Source: CAYHCE01 sp964355015
Lineage (GTDB): Bacteria; Cyanobacteriota; Cyanobacteriia; PCC-6307; Cyanobiaceae
Assembly (NCBI GenBank): GCA_964355015.1
Contig: CAYHCE010000042.1
Span: 1 to 24,110 of the forward strand
Reading direction: 5' to 3'
Length of the DNA: 24,110 bases
Under the pieces are notes generated by a model that had not been told where the DNA came from, searched no databases, and was given only the letters and a program-made list of their open reading frames with translations. The position numbers and the translations under genes are program-made. This document shows, in pieces, positions 1-9,409 of this stretch. Position 1 is the stretch's first letter. Each line of letters starts with the position of its first letter.

Positions 1-1327
1 GTTCAGGCAACGGGCGGCTTGTGATCAGCATCGAACTGCGCTGCCGCGTGGCGATCACCCACATCCACTTGGTCAGCAGGCTGAACCGGTTCTGGGCAGC
101 GGGCATGAAGGCCAGGTGGGCCACGCCCCAGAGCAGCCAGCCGATGGCTCCACTGAACCGCAAGCCCCGCAGGTCGGCCAGGGCCTGGAGCGGGCCCAGC
201 ACCGCCATGCTGCCGAAGTCGTTGTAGTGGAAGGGGGTTCGCGTTCGGCCCTCCCGTTTGCGGCGGATGTCCCCTGCCACCCAGGCTCCCGATTGCACCG
301 CCGCCCCGGCCATGCCGGGCAGGAGCTGGCCGTCGGCGCCGAGGGAATAGCGGCAGAGATCGCCCACCACCCGGATCTCAGGGTGATACGGCAGGCTGAA
401 ATCGTCCGCCACGATCAGCCGGCCGCTGCGGTCGCAGGCGGCGCCAGTGGCCTCTGCCAGTAAGGCCCCCAGGGGTGAGGCGCACACGCCGGCGGTCCAG
501 CAGAGTGTGGCCGCTTCGAGCACCCGCTCGCCATCGGCCGTGGCCACCCGTACCAGGCCGGGCTCGATCGCCCGCACCCGACCGCCCAGCAGCAGCTCCA
601 CCCCCACTGACTGCAGGTAGGTCGCCGCGGCGGCGGAGAGATCGGGGTGCATGTCCCTCAGCAGTCGCTGGCCTGGATCCACCAGCACGATGCGGCTGCA
701 GCAAGGATCGAGCTGCTTGAAATCCCGCTCCATGGCATGGTGCATCAGCTCGGAGATCGAGCCGGCCAGCTCGCAGCCGGTGGGGCCACCGCCGACGATC
801 ACCACGGATTGCAGAAACAGGCGTTGGCGGGCGTCGGAGGTCTGCTCGGCCTCCTCCATGGCCGCCAGCAGACGCCGGCGAATCTCCAGGGCATCCTCCA
901 GTTGTTTCATCGGTGTGGCCAGCGCTCGCCAGTCGTCGTGGCCGAAGAAGCTGCTGCCGGAGCCCGTCGCCAGGATCAGATGGTCGTAGGAGAGGCGCTG
1001 TCCGTCGCAGACCAGCTCCTGCGCCCGGGGGTTGATCACGGTGACCTCCCCCAGCCGCACCTGCACGTTGGCCTGCTCCCCCACCAGTACCCGCAGCGGC
1101 GAGGCCACGTCTCCAGGGGCCACCAGACCGGTGGATACCTGATAAAGGAGAGGTTGGAAGAGGTGGAAATTGCGTTTGTCGATCAGGGTGACCCTCAGCT
1201 CGGCACCCGCGAATGCCTTGCAGGCCGAGAGCCCGGCGAAACCGCCGCCGACGATCACCACATGGGGTTGGTGGCTCAGCCGCTCCAGGGGCGGCTCCAG
1301 CTCCAGGAAAAACCGCTCGGTTGCCAT
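1..1327 (-). CDS. Type II NAD(P)H dehydrogenase (NDH-2), 3' end cut by window edge
   Basis: Flavoprotein that passes electrons from NAD(P)H to membrane quinone without pumping ions, acting at the cytoplasmic face of the membrane. The 442 residues in the window contain an N-terminal FAD-binding Rossmann motif (HVVIVGGGFAGLQA, about residues 19-32), the LATGSG segment, and a second nucleotide-binding motif for NAD(P)H (VVIVGGGPTGCELAG). The C-terminal part (IGWLLWGVAHLAFMPAAQNR) matches the amphipathic membrane-anchoring segment of this family. The frame is still open at base 2, so the stop lies outside the window, but 442 residues is already close to full length. The ATG at 1327 lies 28 bases after the livF stop, with no obvious ribosome binding site. 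It may be the last gene of the hemL-liv transcript. Cyanobacteria carry several NDH-2 paralogues (NdbA/B/C) and I cannot assign the subclass. Confidence 0.9.
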   Translation of the reverse strand, partial: MATERFFLELEPPLERLSHQPHVVIVGGGFAGLSACKAFAGAELRVTLIDKRNFHLFQPLLYQVSTGLVAPGDVASPLRVLVGEQANVQVRLGEVTVINPRAQELVCDGQRLSYDHLILATGSGSSFFGHDDWRALATPMKQLEDALEIRRRLLAAMEEAEQTSDARQRLFLQSVVIVGGGPTGCELAGSISELMHHAMERDFKQLDPCCSRIVLVDPGQRLLRDMHPDLSAAAATYLQSVGVELLLGGRVRAIEPGLVRVATADGERVLEAATLCWTAGVCASPLGALLAEATGAACDRSGRLIVADDFSLPYHPEIRVVGDLCRYSLGADGQLLPGMAGAAVQSGAWVAGDIRRKREGRTRTPFHYNDFGSMAVLGPLQALADLRGLRFSGAIGWLLWGVAHLAFMPAAQNRFSLLTKWMWVIATRQRSSMLITSRPLPE

Positions 1328-1354
1328 GGTGTCGGGTGCGGTTGTGACCGAACC

Positions 1355-2085
<731 letters not shown>

Positions 2086-2089
<4 letters not shown>

Positions 2090-2868
2090 GCGCTTCCGCC
2101 CAGATAGGCCTCGATCACCAGCGGGTCGCGGCGCACGGCAGCCGGCGTGCCTTCGGCGATCCGCTGGCCGAAATTCAGCACCGCCAGCCGATCGCAGAGG
2201 CGCATCATCAGCGGCACGTGGTGCTCGATCACCAGCACCGTGAGCGAGAACTGCTGATGCAGGCGTCTGATCAGCTCGCTCAACTGCTCCTTCTCGGCTG
2301 GGTTCATGCCGGCGGCCGGTTCGTCCAGCAGCAGCAGGGCGGGGTCGGTGGCCAGGGCCCGGGCGATCTCCAGCCGTCGCTGCAGTCCATAGGGGAGGCT
2401 GGCGGCCGGCTGGGCGGCCAGGGGCGCGAGCTCCAGCAGCTCCAGGAGCTGCAGCGCCCGCTCCCGCAGACCCTCCTCCTGACGCCGGAAGGCTGGCCGG
2501 TTCAGCAGTGCGGCGGCCAGGGGTGAGCGGCCACCGCGGTGCAGCCCCACCAGCACGTTCTCCAGGCAGCTGAGCGGCCCGAACAGGCGCAGGTTCTGGA
2601 AGGTGCGCGCGATGCCCAGTCGGTTGAGCCGGTCGGGCGGTAACCCCGTGATCGCTGCGCCGCGCCAGCGGATCCTTCCTTCGCTGGGGGGCGTGACACC
2701 GGAGATGAGGTTGAACAGGGTGGTCTTGCCGGCTCCGTTCGGACCGATCAGCCCGTAGATCTCCCCCTGTCGCACCTGGAGCGACACCTCGGCGAGTGCC
2801 CGCAGGCCGCCGAAGCGGCGTCCGACACCCTCGAGCTCCAGCAGCGGTGGCGGGGCGGTCATCGTCAC
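2086..2868 (-). CDS. livG: Branched-chain/neutral amino acid ABC transporter ATP-binding protein LivG
   Basis: Second ATPase subunit of the LivHMGF importer. The 260-residue protein shows Walker A GPNGAGKT at residues 42-49, the LivG-type segment GIARTFQNLRLF in the Q-loop region, a signature region LPYGLQRRLEIARAL (in the LivG/BraF group the usual LSGGQ is replaced by a sequence of the SYGQQR type), Walker B LLLLDEPAAGMNP and the switch region VLVIEHHV. The AAGMNP sequence and the C-terminal VIEAYLGG are hallmarks of LivG. It overlaps livM upstream and livF downstream by 4 bases each, so the ATPase pair is probably made by coupled translation. Confidence 0.95.
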
Positions 2869-3800
2869 GGACTGGGAGCTCGACCACAGGGGGCCGCCTG
2901 GAGTTCGGCCTCACCTCGCCAGCGGCGGGGCAGGGCCGCCCGCAGCCGGGCGAACCGTTCCGGCGTGATCAGCCCCTGGGGAAAGAGGATCGGTCCCACC
3001 AGGATCACCAGGCCGAAGACGATCAACCGCAGGTCGCCGACGGGCCGCAGCAGTTCCGGCAGGGCAGTGAGCACCAGCCCTCCCAGCACCGGCCCCAGCC
3101 AGACCCGCGAGCCGCCGAACACCACGAAGGCCAGGCTGGTTATGCTGGCGTCGAAGCTGCCCTGGCGCGCGTTCCAGGTGTTGAGGAAATGGGCCGCCAC
3201 CACGCCCGTCAGGGCCGCGATCAGAGCGCTGAGCACGAAGGCCGTCAGTTTCACCTCGGCCGTGGGGATGCCCATGCAGCGGGCGGCCAGCTCGTCTTCG
3301 CGGATGGCGGCCATGGCCCGCCCCAGCCGCATCACCTCGAGCCGGGCGCAGAGCCAGCAGGTGGCGGCCAGCAGCACCGCCGTGAGCGCCAGATAGCCGG
3401 CGGGTCCCTCGAACGGCTGGGGAATGCCGAAGATCCCCACCGCGCCACCGCTCCATTCCAGGTTGAGGTTCAGCACCCGCAGGATCTCCACCAGGGCGAT
3501 GGTGGCGATCGCCAGGTAGATGCCGCGCAGCTGCAGCACCGGCCGGCCGAGCAGCAGGGCCACGCCGCCCGCCACCACCGCCGCCACAGCCATTTCCAGC
3601 AGCAGGGAGGCCAGGGGATAGGTGGAGCCGTTGCCGGCCAGGGCCGGCCAGCCGGTGGAGAGCAGGGCAGCCACGTAGCCGCCGATGGCATAGAAGCCCG
3701 GTGTGGCCAGCGACAGCTGGCCGCAGCGCAGCGGCAGATACACCGACAGGGCCAGCAGGGCACCGAAACCCATCTGCACCAGCAGGGAGAGATCCGTCAT
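2865..3800 (-). CDS. livM: Branched-chain/neutral amino acid ABC transporter permease LivM
   Basis: Inner-membrane permease that forms half of the transport channel with LivH. The 311-residue product has about eight to ten hydrophobic segments. It carries LivM family sequence: LSLATPGFYAIGGYVAALL near residues 30-48, a central loop with GRAMAAIREDELAARCMGI (the EAA-like coupling region that contacts the ATPases), and FVVFGGSRVWLGPVLGGLV further on. It begins with ATG inside the last bases of livH (4-base overlap) and ends overlapping livG. The C-terminus has a short polar tail rich in Arg, Pro and Ala, which is usual for LivM. Confidence 0.93.
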   Translation of the reverse strand: MTDLSLLVQMGFGALLALSVYLPLRCGQLSLATPGFYAIGGYVAALLSTGWPALAGNGSTYPLASLLLEMAVAAVVAGGVALLLGRPVLQLRGIYLAIATIALVEILRVLNLNLEWSGGAVGIFGIPQPFEGPAGYLALTAVLLAATCWLCARLEVMRLGRAMAAIREDELAARCMGIPTAEVKLTAFVLSALIAALTGVVAAHFLNTWNARQGSFDASITSLAFVVFGGSRVWLGPVLGGLVLTALPELLRPVGDLRLIVFGLVILVGPILFPQGLITPERFARLRAALPRRWRGEAELQAAPCGRAPSP

Positions 3801-4729
3801 GCCTTGTCGCCCTGGGGTTTGCCGAGCAGTCCCTGCGGCCTGAGCAGCAGCACCAGGAACAGGAAGGCGTAGCTGACGCCGTCCTTGTAGCCCGAGAGCT
3901 CGGCCGGCACCAGGGCCTCCGCCAGGCCGATGATCAGGCCCCCCAGCACCGCCCCCGGCACGCTGCCCAGCCCGCCCAGCACCAGCACCCCGAGCCCCTT
4001 GAGCCCATAGCCGATGCCGAAGTAGGGCCCGGCGATGCTGACGCTCAGCCCCACCAGGCCGCCGGCCATCCCCGCCAGGAAGCCGCTGATGGCGAAGGCC
4101 AGCCGGATCATGCCGCCCGAATCGATCCCCAGCAGCCGCGCCGTGACCGGATCCTCCGAAACGGCCTGGAGTGCCTTGCCGCTGCGGGTCCCTTCCAGCC
4201 AGAGGGTGAGAACCAGCAGCAGCAGGGCCGCGATCGCCAGCAGGAGCAGTTGCACGCTGCGAACCTGGGCGCCGCCGAACGCGAACGCCGCCGGCAGGCC
4301 GGCCAGGGTACCGGCTGGGATCGAATAGCTCTCCGCCCCCATCAGGATCTGCACCACGTTCACCAGCACCACGCCGGCGCCGAGGCTGGTGATCAGGTAC
4401 AGCAGCGGTTCGGCCTGCCGCTGCCGCAGGGGCCGGAAGGCCGTGGCCTCCACCAGCAGGCTGATGCCGGCCGCACCCAGAGCGGCCAGCGGCAGCGCCA
4501 GCCAGAACGGCAGGGCCAGCGGCAGCTGCAGGCCGGCCAGGGCGCCGTTGGCGCTCACGGCCCCGCCGATCAGCAGATAGGTGAGGTAGGCGCCGATCGT
4601 GAACACCGCCCCATGGGCGAAGTTGATCACCCCCAGCACCGAGAACACCAGGGTGTAGCCGAGGGCGAACAGGGCATACACCGCTCCTGCCGAGACGCCG
4701 TTGATCAGGATCTGCAGCAGGTGATCCAC
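3797..4729 (-). CDS. livH: Branched-chain/neutral amino acid ABC transporter permease LivH
   Basis: Inner-membrane permease partner of LivM. The 310-residue protein starts with the family pattern ILINGVSAGAVYALFALGYT and VLGVINFAHGAVFTIGAYL, contains the coupling segment SGKALQAVSEDPVTARLLGID, and later LVLGGLGSVPGAVLGGLII, all diagnostic of LivH/BraD. Hydrophobic stretches are consistent with about eight transmembrane helices. It starts 10 bases after livK and overlaps livM by 4 bases. The order K-H-M-G-F is the usual one for a complete branched-chain or neutral amino acid system. The urea system UrtABCDE has a similar layout, but its proteins have different motifs. Confidence 0.93.
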   Translation of the reverse strand: MDHLLQILINGVSAGAVYALFALGYTLVFSVLGVINFAHGAVFTIGAYLTYLLIGGAVSANGALAGLQLPLALPFWLALPLAALGAAGISLLVEATAFRPLRQRQAEPLLYLITSLGAGVVLVNVVQILMGAESYSIPAGTLAGLPAAFAFGGAQVRSVQLLLLAIAALLLLVLTLWLEGTRSGKALQAVSEDPVTARLLGIDSGGMIRLAFAISGFLAGMAGGLVGLSVSIAGPYFGIGYGLKGLGVLVLGGLGSVPGAVLGGLIIGLAEALVPAELSGYKDGVSYAFLFLVLLLRPQGLLGKPQGDKA

Positions 4730-4739
4730 GCGGCGGCGC

Positions 4740-5933
4740 TCAGTTCAGCAGCGCGAAGCGGCCCGATCGCCCCCCCGGTCGCATCTGCACCCGGGCCACG
4801 TAGAACCGCTTCTGCACCACCTCCCCACCGGGGGTGAAGGAGATCTCCCCCAGCGGGGTGTCGTAGCGACCGGAGAGGATCTCGCCGATCAGCTCCCGGC
4901 GCGCCTGCGCCACGGTGAGGCCGGCCAGGGGCTTGCGGCGGTTCAGCCGCTCGATCGCCTCGGCCACCACCTGGTAGGCCGTGAAGGCCTGGGCGGTGAG
5001 CTGGGGCGGGATCGCTCCCCCCCTGGCCTCTCTGTAGAGCTTCAGGAACTCCTGGTTGATCGGGGTCGGCAGTTCGGGGCTGTAGGCCTGGGCGATCAGG
5101 ATGCCGTCGCAGAACTGCTGGCAGATCGGATAGATGTTGGGCGTGTTCATGCCGTTACCCACCACGATCGAGCCCTTGTAGCCGAGTTCCCGCAGCTGGC
5201 GGATCAGGTTGCCCCCATCCACCGCCTGGGCCGAGATCACGATCAGATCCGGTTTTTGCCGCAGCGCGGCCGTGATCTGGTTCTGGAAGTCCTGGTCGTT
5301 GAGCTGGGTGCGCTGCACCGTCACAGGCTTCAGTCCCCTGGCGGTGAGGGCCTTCTGGAAGATGGCGGTTTCCGAGGTGCTGTAGGCGTCGTCCTGGGCG
5401 TAGAAGACCGCCGCCCGGCGGATGGCTGGATTCAGTTCGAGCGCCTTGGCGATCGAGAGTGGCGCGATCACGGCGCTCGAGGCCGAGACGCGGCTGATGA
5501 AGCTGCCCAGCTCGGGAATCCCCAGGGCGGTGTTCGAGGGGGCCACCACCGGTACGCCACGGCGCTGGGCGATCGGATCGGCCGCGAAGGCCTGCTGGGA
5601 GAGGGTGGGTCCGATCAGGGCCACCACGCCGCCGTCGATCAGCAGGTTGAAGGCCTGGCTCGCCGTCTGCTCGTCGCCGCCGCCATCCTCGATGCGCAGA
5701 TCGACAGCCGGTCCGCCGGCCCGGCTGTGGGCAAGCCGCAGGCCGATCTGCTGATCCTGTCCGTAGGCGTTGGCGTTGCTGGTCAGGGAGATCACCGCCC
5801 CTACCGGCACCCCTTTGGCCAGGTTCAGGGGCTGGTCGCCCGCCCCCCTGCCGCAGCCCGCCAGTGTCGCCACCAGGCACAGCCAGCCGGCGACGCGGGC
5901 CGGCCGGGATGCCGCACGAAGGCCCTTCCCCAT
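4740..5933 (-). CDS. livK: Amino acid-binding lipoprotein of the Liv ABC transporter
   Basis: Substrate-binding protein of the importer, probably tethered to the outer face of the inner membrane. From the chosen start the product is 397 residues. A basic n-region (GKGLRAASRPAR) is followed by a short hydrophobic stretch and a lipobox LAGC with Cys27. The rest is a Peripla_BP_6 (leucine-binding) fold, with PVGAVISLTSNANAYGQDQQ near the mature N-terminus, GPTLSQQAFA, GVPVVAPSNTALG and ADPI..R segments. The ATG at 5933 forms a TGATG junction with the hemL stop. An ATG 21 bases upstream (5954) is also open, but it would lengthen the signal peptide unnecessarily. The ligand cannot be read from sequence. 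Cyanobacterial Nat-type systems take up neutral or branched-chain amino acids. Confidence 0.9.
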   Translation of the reverse strand: MGKGLRAASRPARVAGWLCLVATLAGCGRGAGDQPLNLAKGVPVGAVISLTSNANAYGQDQQIGLRLAHSRAGGPAVDLRIEDGGGDEQTASQAFNLLIDGGVVALIGPTLSQQAFAADPIAQRRGVPVVAPSNTALGIPELGSFISRVSASSAVIAPLSIAKALELNPAIRRAAVFYAQDDAYSTSETAIFQKALTARGLKPVTVQRTQLNDQDFQNQITAALRQKPDLIVISAQAVDGGNLIRQLRELGYKGSIVVGNGMNTPNIYPICQQFCDGILIAQAYSPELPTPINQEFLKLYREARGGAIPPQLTAQAFTAYQVVAEAIERLNRRKPLAGLTVAQARRELIGEILSGRYDTPLGEISFTPGGEVVQKRFYVARVQMRPGGRSGRFALLN

Positions 5934-7261
5934 CAGGCGATGGCGGCGAAGCACTCGCGGAAGGCGGTCAGGGTGGCGTCGATGTCGGCGTCGCTGTGGG
6001 CCAGGGAGGTGAAGCCCGCCTCGAAGGCGCTGGGGGCGAGGTAGACGCCGCGCTCCAGCATGGCCCGGTGCAGCAGACCGAAGCGCCGGGTGTCGGCTGC
6101 CTTGGCAGCCTCGAAGTTGTGCACAGGCCCCTCGCAGAGGAAGAAGCCGAACATGGCGCTGATGCTGCCGCCGCTGATCGGCAGGCCGGCCTCACGGGCT
6201 GCCGCCTGGATGCCGTCGGACAGGCGCCGGGTGATCGTTTCCAGCCGCTCGTAGGTGCCCGGCTGCTTCAGCAGCTCCAGGGTCTTGATGCCGGCGGTCA
6301 TCGCCAGAGGGTTGCCGCTGAGGGTGCCCGCCTGGTACATGGGGCCCGCCGGAGCCACCATCGCCATGATGTCGGCCCGGCCGCCGTAGGCCCCCACGGG
6401 CAGCCCTCCGCCGATCACCTTTCCCATGGTGGTGAGGTCGGGGGTGATGCCGAACTTCGCCTGGGCGCCGCCGTAGCTGATGCGGAAGCCGGTCATCACC
6501 TCGTCGAAGGTGAGCAGGGCGCCGTGCTCGATGGTGAGCTCGCGCAACCCCTCCAGGAAGCCGGGCTCGGGGGTGATGAAGCCGGCGTTGCCCACCACCG
6601 GCTCGAGGATCACGCCGGCGATCTCGCCGGGGTTGTCGGCGAAGAGCTTCTTCACCGCCTCAAGATCGTTGTAGGGGGCCGTGAGTGTATTGGCGGTGGT
6701 GGTGCGGGGGACGCCGGGGGAATCGGGCAGACCGAGGGTGGCGACCCCCGAGCCCGCCTTCACCAGGAACATGTCGGCGTGGCCGTGGTAGCAGCCCTCG
6801 AACTTGATCAGCTTGTCGCGGCCGGTGAAGGCGCGCATCAGCCGCAGCACCGACATGCAGGCTTCTGTGCCGGAATTGACGAAGCGCACCATCTCCACGC
6901 TGGGGACGGCCTCGATCACCAGCTCTGCCAGGGTGTTCTCGAGAGCGCAAGGGGCCCCGAAGCTGGTGCCCTTGTCGAGAGCAGCGTGCAGGGCGGCGAT
7001 CACTTCGGGATGGGCATGGCCGCAGATCGCCGGGCCCCAGCTGCCGATGTAATCGATGTAGCGGTTTCCGTCCACGTCCCAGGCGTAGGCGCCCTTGACC
7101 CGGTCGAACACGATCGGCTGCCCTCCGACCGAGCGGAACGCCCGCACCGGTGAACTGACGCCACCGGGCATCAGTTTCAGGGCGGCGCTGAAGATCTCCT
7201 GGGAATGGGCCGTGTTCAGGGAAGGAGCCGATACCGGGGCTTCAGGAGTGGCCGACGTCAA
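5933..7261 (-). CDS. hemL: Glutamate-1-semialdehyde 2,1-aminomutase
   Basis: PLP enzyme that converts glutamate-1-semialdehyde to 5-aminolevulinate, the second committed step of the C5 pathway to haem, chlorophyll and bilins. The sequence is strongly of cyanobacterial/plant type: LMPGGVSSPVRAF near residue 30, SWGPAICGHAHPEVI, FVNSGTEACMS, FEGCYHGHADM, FDEVMTGFR, and the PLP lysine in LTTMGKVIGGGLPVGAYGG (Lys281 in this numbering). I chose a TTG start at 7261, giving 442 residues and an N-terminus only about 8 residues longer than well-known cyanobacterial homologues. An ATG at 7333 and another at 7363 are in frame, but would add 24-34 residues of Arg/Pro-rich sequence resembling noncoding DNA. 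No strong Shine-Dalgarno sequence decides between them. The stop overlaps the livK start by one base. Confidence 0.95.
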   Translation of the reverse strand: MTSATPEAPVSAPSLNTAHSQEIFSAALKLMPGGVSSPVRAFRSVGGQPIVFDRVKGAYAWDVDGNRYIDYIGSWGPAICGHAHPEVIAALHAALDKGTSFGAPCALENTLAELVIEAVPSVEMVRFVNSGTEACMSVLRLMRAFTGRDKLIKFEGCYHGHADMFLVKAGSGVATLGLPDSPGVPRTTTANTLTAPYNDLEAVKKLFADNPGEIAGVILEPVVGNAGFITPEPGFLEGLRELTIEHGALLTFDEVMTGFRISYGGAQAKFGITPDLTTMGKVIGGGLPVGAYGGRADIMAMVAPAGPMYQAGTLSGNPLAMTAGIKTLELLKQPGTYERLETITRRLSDGIQAAAREAGLPISGGSISAMFGFFLCEGPVHNFEAAKAADTRRFGLLHRAMLERGVYLAPSAFEAGFTSLAHSDADIDATLTAFRECFAAIA

Positions 7262-7460
7262 GGCGTGATCCGCGGACAGTGGAGGGTTCTGCGGCGCACG
7301 CGCAGACCGCGGCAGCCTCAGACGAGTGCCCATCCTGACCCAGAACGGGTCCGATCCATCCATCCGGCGCCAAGGCGGCCGATCAGCAACGGATCTGAGG
7401 CCGCTTCAAGGCCCGCCGCAGGCGGCATGGCTATGGTCGTAGCGGCTGAAAACCCTCTTT
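7262..7460. promoter_or_regulatory. Divergent hemL/glcD intergenic region
   Basis: About 200 bases separate the TTG start of hemL (minus) and the TTG start of glcD (plus), and must hold both promoters unless hemL starts further upstream. There is a perfect 5-base inverted repeat (CCGCC/GGCGG, 7413-7425) about 35 bases before glcD. TATGGT just downstream is a weak -10 candidate for glcD. I see no clear -35 box and no strong ribosome binding site on either side. Confidence 0.35.
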
Positions 7461-8993
7461 TTGGCTGAGCTGCCTGCCCAGACCCTGCCCTGGAAGCGGA
7501 TCGAGCGGCGCCTGCGCCAGCTGCTGCCCGCCCGGGCGGTCGTGGCCCGGCGTCAGGAGCTGCTCACCTACGACAGCGACGGTCTCACCCTGAATCGTCA
7601 TCAGCCCCCTTTGGTGGTGCTGCCCGAGACCACCGCTCAGGTGGCGGCGGTGCTGGGCCTCTGCCAGGAGCTGGCTGTGCCCTTCGTGGCGCGGGGCAGC
7701 GGCACCGGCCTCTCCGGCGGGGCGGTGGCCGAACAGGAGGCGCTGCTGGTGGTCACCAGCCGCATGCGCTCGGTTCTGGCGCTCGATCTCGACAACCAGC
7801 GGATCACGGTGCAGCCGGGCGTGATCAACAGCTGGGTCACGCGGGCCGTGGCCGGAGAAGGCTTCTATTACGCCCCAGACCCCTCCAGCCAGGTGGTCTG
7901 CAGCATCGGCGGCAACGTGGCCGAGAACGCCGGCGGGGTGCACTGCCTCAAGTACGGCGTCACGAGCAACCACGTGCTGGAGCTGGAGGTGGTACTGCCC
8001 GACGGCACGATCACCACCCTGGGCGGGCCGCTGCCTGAGATGCCTGGGCTCGACCTGCGCGGTGTGTTCATCGGCAGCGAGGGCACCCTCGGCATCGCCA
8101 CCGCCATCACCCTGCGCCTGCTCTGCCAGCCCCAGACCGTCCAGGTGCTGCTGGCCGATTTCGCCTCGATGGAGGCGGCGGGCGAGGCGGTGCGCACGGT
8201 CACGGCGGCGGGGGTGTTGCCGGCGGGGATGGAGATCATGGACAACTTCACGATCAACGCCGTCGACGATCTGTTCGGCGCCGACGAGTACCCCCGCGAC
8301 GCCGCGGCGGTGCTGCTGATCGAGCTCGACGGCCGCATCGAGGAGGTGGGGGCCGCCGCCGAGCGGGCCATCGAGCTCTGCCGCCGGGCGGGCGCACGGT
8401 CGATCCGGCGGGCCGAGAGCGAGGCCGACCGGGCCCAGCTCTGGAAGGGGCGCAAGTCAGCCTTCGCAGCGGTGGGCCGCATCACCCCCACCTATTACGT
8501 CCAGGACGGCGTCGTGCCTCGCACCGCCCTGCCTGGGGTGCTGGCGGCGATCGAGCAGCTCAGCCGCCTTTACGCCTTGCCGGTCGCCAACGTGTTCCAC
8601 GCCGGCGACGGCAACCTTCACCCCCTGATCCTCTACAACGCCGGCGAGCCCGATGTGAATGAGCGGGTGCAGGCCCTCGGCGCCGACATCCTGCGGCTCT
8701 GCATCGACGCCGGCGGCAGCATCACCGGTGAGCACGGCGTGGGGGCCGACAAGCGCTGCTACATGGACTGGATGTTCCAGCCCGAGGATCTGGCCACCAT
8801 GCAGTTGGTGCGCCACGCCTTCGATCCCGACGGCCGCGCCAACCCGGGCAAACTGTTCCCCACGCCCCGCAGCTGCGGCGAATCTGCCCGCACCGCCCGC
8901 AGCCTGCGGGTCACGGTGGCTGCTGCGCCTGAAACGATGCCCTCAGATCCTGCCCGCGTCTCGACGGAGCCACAGGTCCTGGAGGTGTTCTGA
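7461..8993 (+). CDS. glcD: Glycolate dehydrogenase, FAD-binding subunit (GlcD-type FAD-linked oxidase)
   Basis: Flavoprotein that oxidises glycolate to glyoxylate, the first step in salvaging the product of RuBisCO oxygenation. The 510-residue protein has a PCMH-type FAD domain in its N-terminal half (PFVARGSGTGLSGGA, GVINSWVTRAV, YAPDPSSQVVCSIGGNVAENAGG, GVFIGSEGTLGI) and a C-terminal FAD-oxidase domain (VFHAGDGNLHPLI, GGSITGEHGVGADKR). The last roughly 40 residues after KLFPTPRSCGE are a low-conservation tail. The start is TTG at 7461: an in-frame stop at 7440 leaves no ATG or GTG upstream, and the alignment begins here. D-lactate dehydrogenases share this fold, but the neighbourhood and cyanobacterial type favour glycolate. 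Confidence 0.92.
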   Translation: MAELPAQTLPWKRIERRLRQLLPARAVVARRQELLTYDSDGLTLNRHQPPLVVLPETTAQVAAVLGLCQELAVPFVARGSGTGLSGGAVAEQEALLVVTSRMRSVLALDLDNQRITVQPGVINSWVTRAVAGEGFYYAPDPSSQVVCSIGGNVAENAGGVHCLKYGVTSNHVLELEVVLPDGTITTLGGPLPEMPGLDLRGVFIGSEGTLGIATAITLRLLCQPQTVQVLLADFASMEAAGEAVRTVTAAGVLPAGMEIMDNFTINAVDDLFGADEYPRDAAAVLLIELDGRIEEVGAAAERAIELCRRAGARSIRRAESEADRAQLWKGRKSAFAAVGRITPTYYVQDGVVPRTALPGVLAAIEQLSRLYALPVANVFHAGDGNLHPLILYNAGEPDVNERVQALGADILRLCIDAGGSITGEHGVGADKRCYMDWMFQPEDLATMQLVRHAFDPDGRANPGKLFPTPRSCGESARTARSLRVTVAAAPETMPSDPARVSTEPQVLEVF

Positions 8994-9018
8994 GGCCGGC
9001 CGATCCGGCTCGGCTCAG
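8990..9018. terminator. Bidirectional hairpin between convergent glcD and 9015-9275
   Basis: The stops of the two convergent genes lie in a dyad. CTGAG and CTCAG form the outer arms, GCCGG and CCGGC the inner arms, with a CCGAT loop and a 4-base bulge on one side. It has no T tract, so it is only a candidate for a shared transcription end. Confidence 0.4.
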
Positions 9019-9275
9019 AGCACCTTTTGCACGTCCACCGGCCCGCGGCCTTCGTCGTTGAGTTCGCGTGCCGCGCGCAGGGCGGCCTCATGGGTGTGGA
9101 ACTGGTGCGCCTGCTCCGGACTGTCCACCTCCACCAGATGCATGTCCTCGCCTGTGATCCCCAGGAACTCGCCGTTGTCCAGCCGGCGCAGCGCATAGCG
9201 CTCCGGCTGGGTGCAGTCCATGGGGTGGCTGGGGTCGATCGCGGGTGCCCAGAAGTTCATCGTGCCGACGCCGCT
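9015..9275 (-). CDS. Small conserved hypothetical protein (about 86 aa)
   Basis: I do not know a function. From the ATG at 9275 the product is 86 residues, soluble and acidic, with the clearly coding-like sequence MNFWAPAIDPSHPMDC, then ERYALRRLDNGEFLGITGED, and a C-terminal segment with HTHEAALRAARELNDEG. It has no signal peptide or membrane segment. An in-frame ATG at 9257 (MNFWAPA) is an equally good start. The open frame extends to 9401, but the extra residues look noncoding. The style resembles small proteins conserved in marine and freshwater Synechococcus, which is recollection rather than a database match. It converges with glcD, and their stops share a hairpin. Confidence 0.7.
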   Translation of the reverse strand, partial: SGVGTMNFWAPAIDPSHPMDCTQPERYALRRLDNGEFLGITGEDMHLVEVDSPEQAHQFHTHEAALRAARELNDEGRGPVDVQKVL

Positions 9276-9409
9276 CATCTGCCATGACCCTAAGGATGCC
9301 CATCGAACCGCGCCGCCACTCGTTACAGGCAGCCGTGCCAGGAACGGCTGATCGCCTGGAGCCGCCCGTCGCTTCGACCTGAGAGCGCCGCTGCCCTGCA
9401 AGCCTGTGA

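Noticed and set aside
4740..5933. Possibility that the importer is a urea (Urt) system
   Set aside because: Order and fold are similar, but the binding protein and ATPase motifs look like the Liv/Nat group and no urease genes are present.
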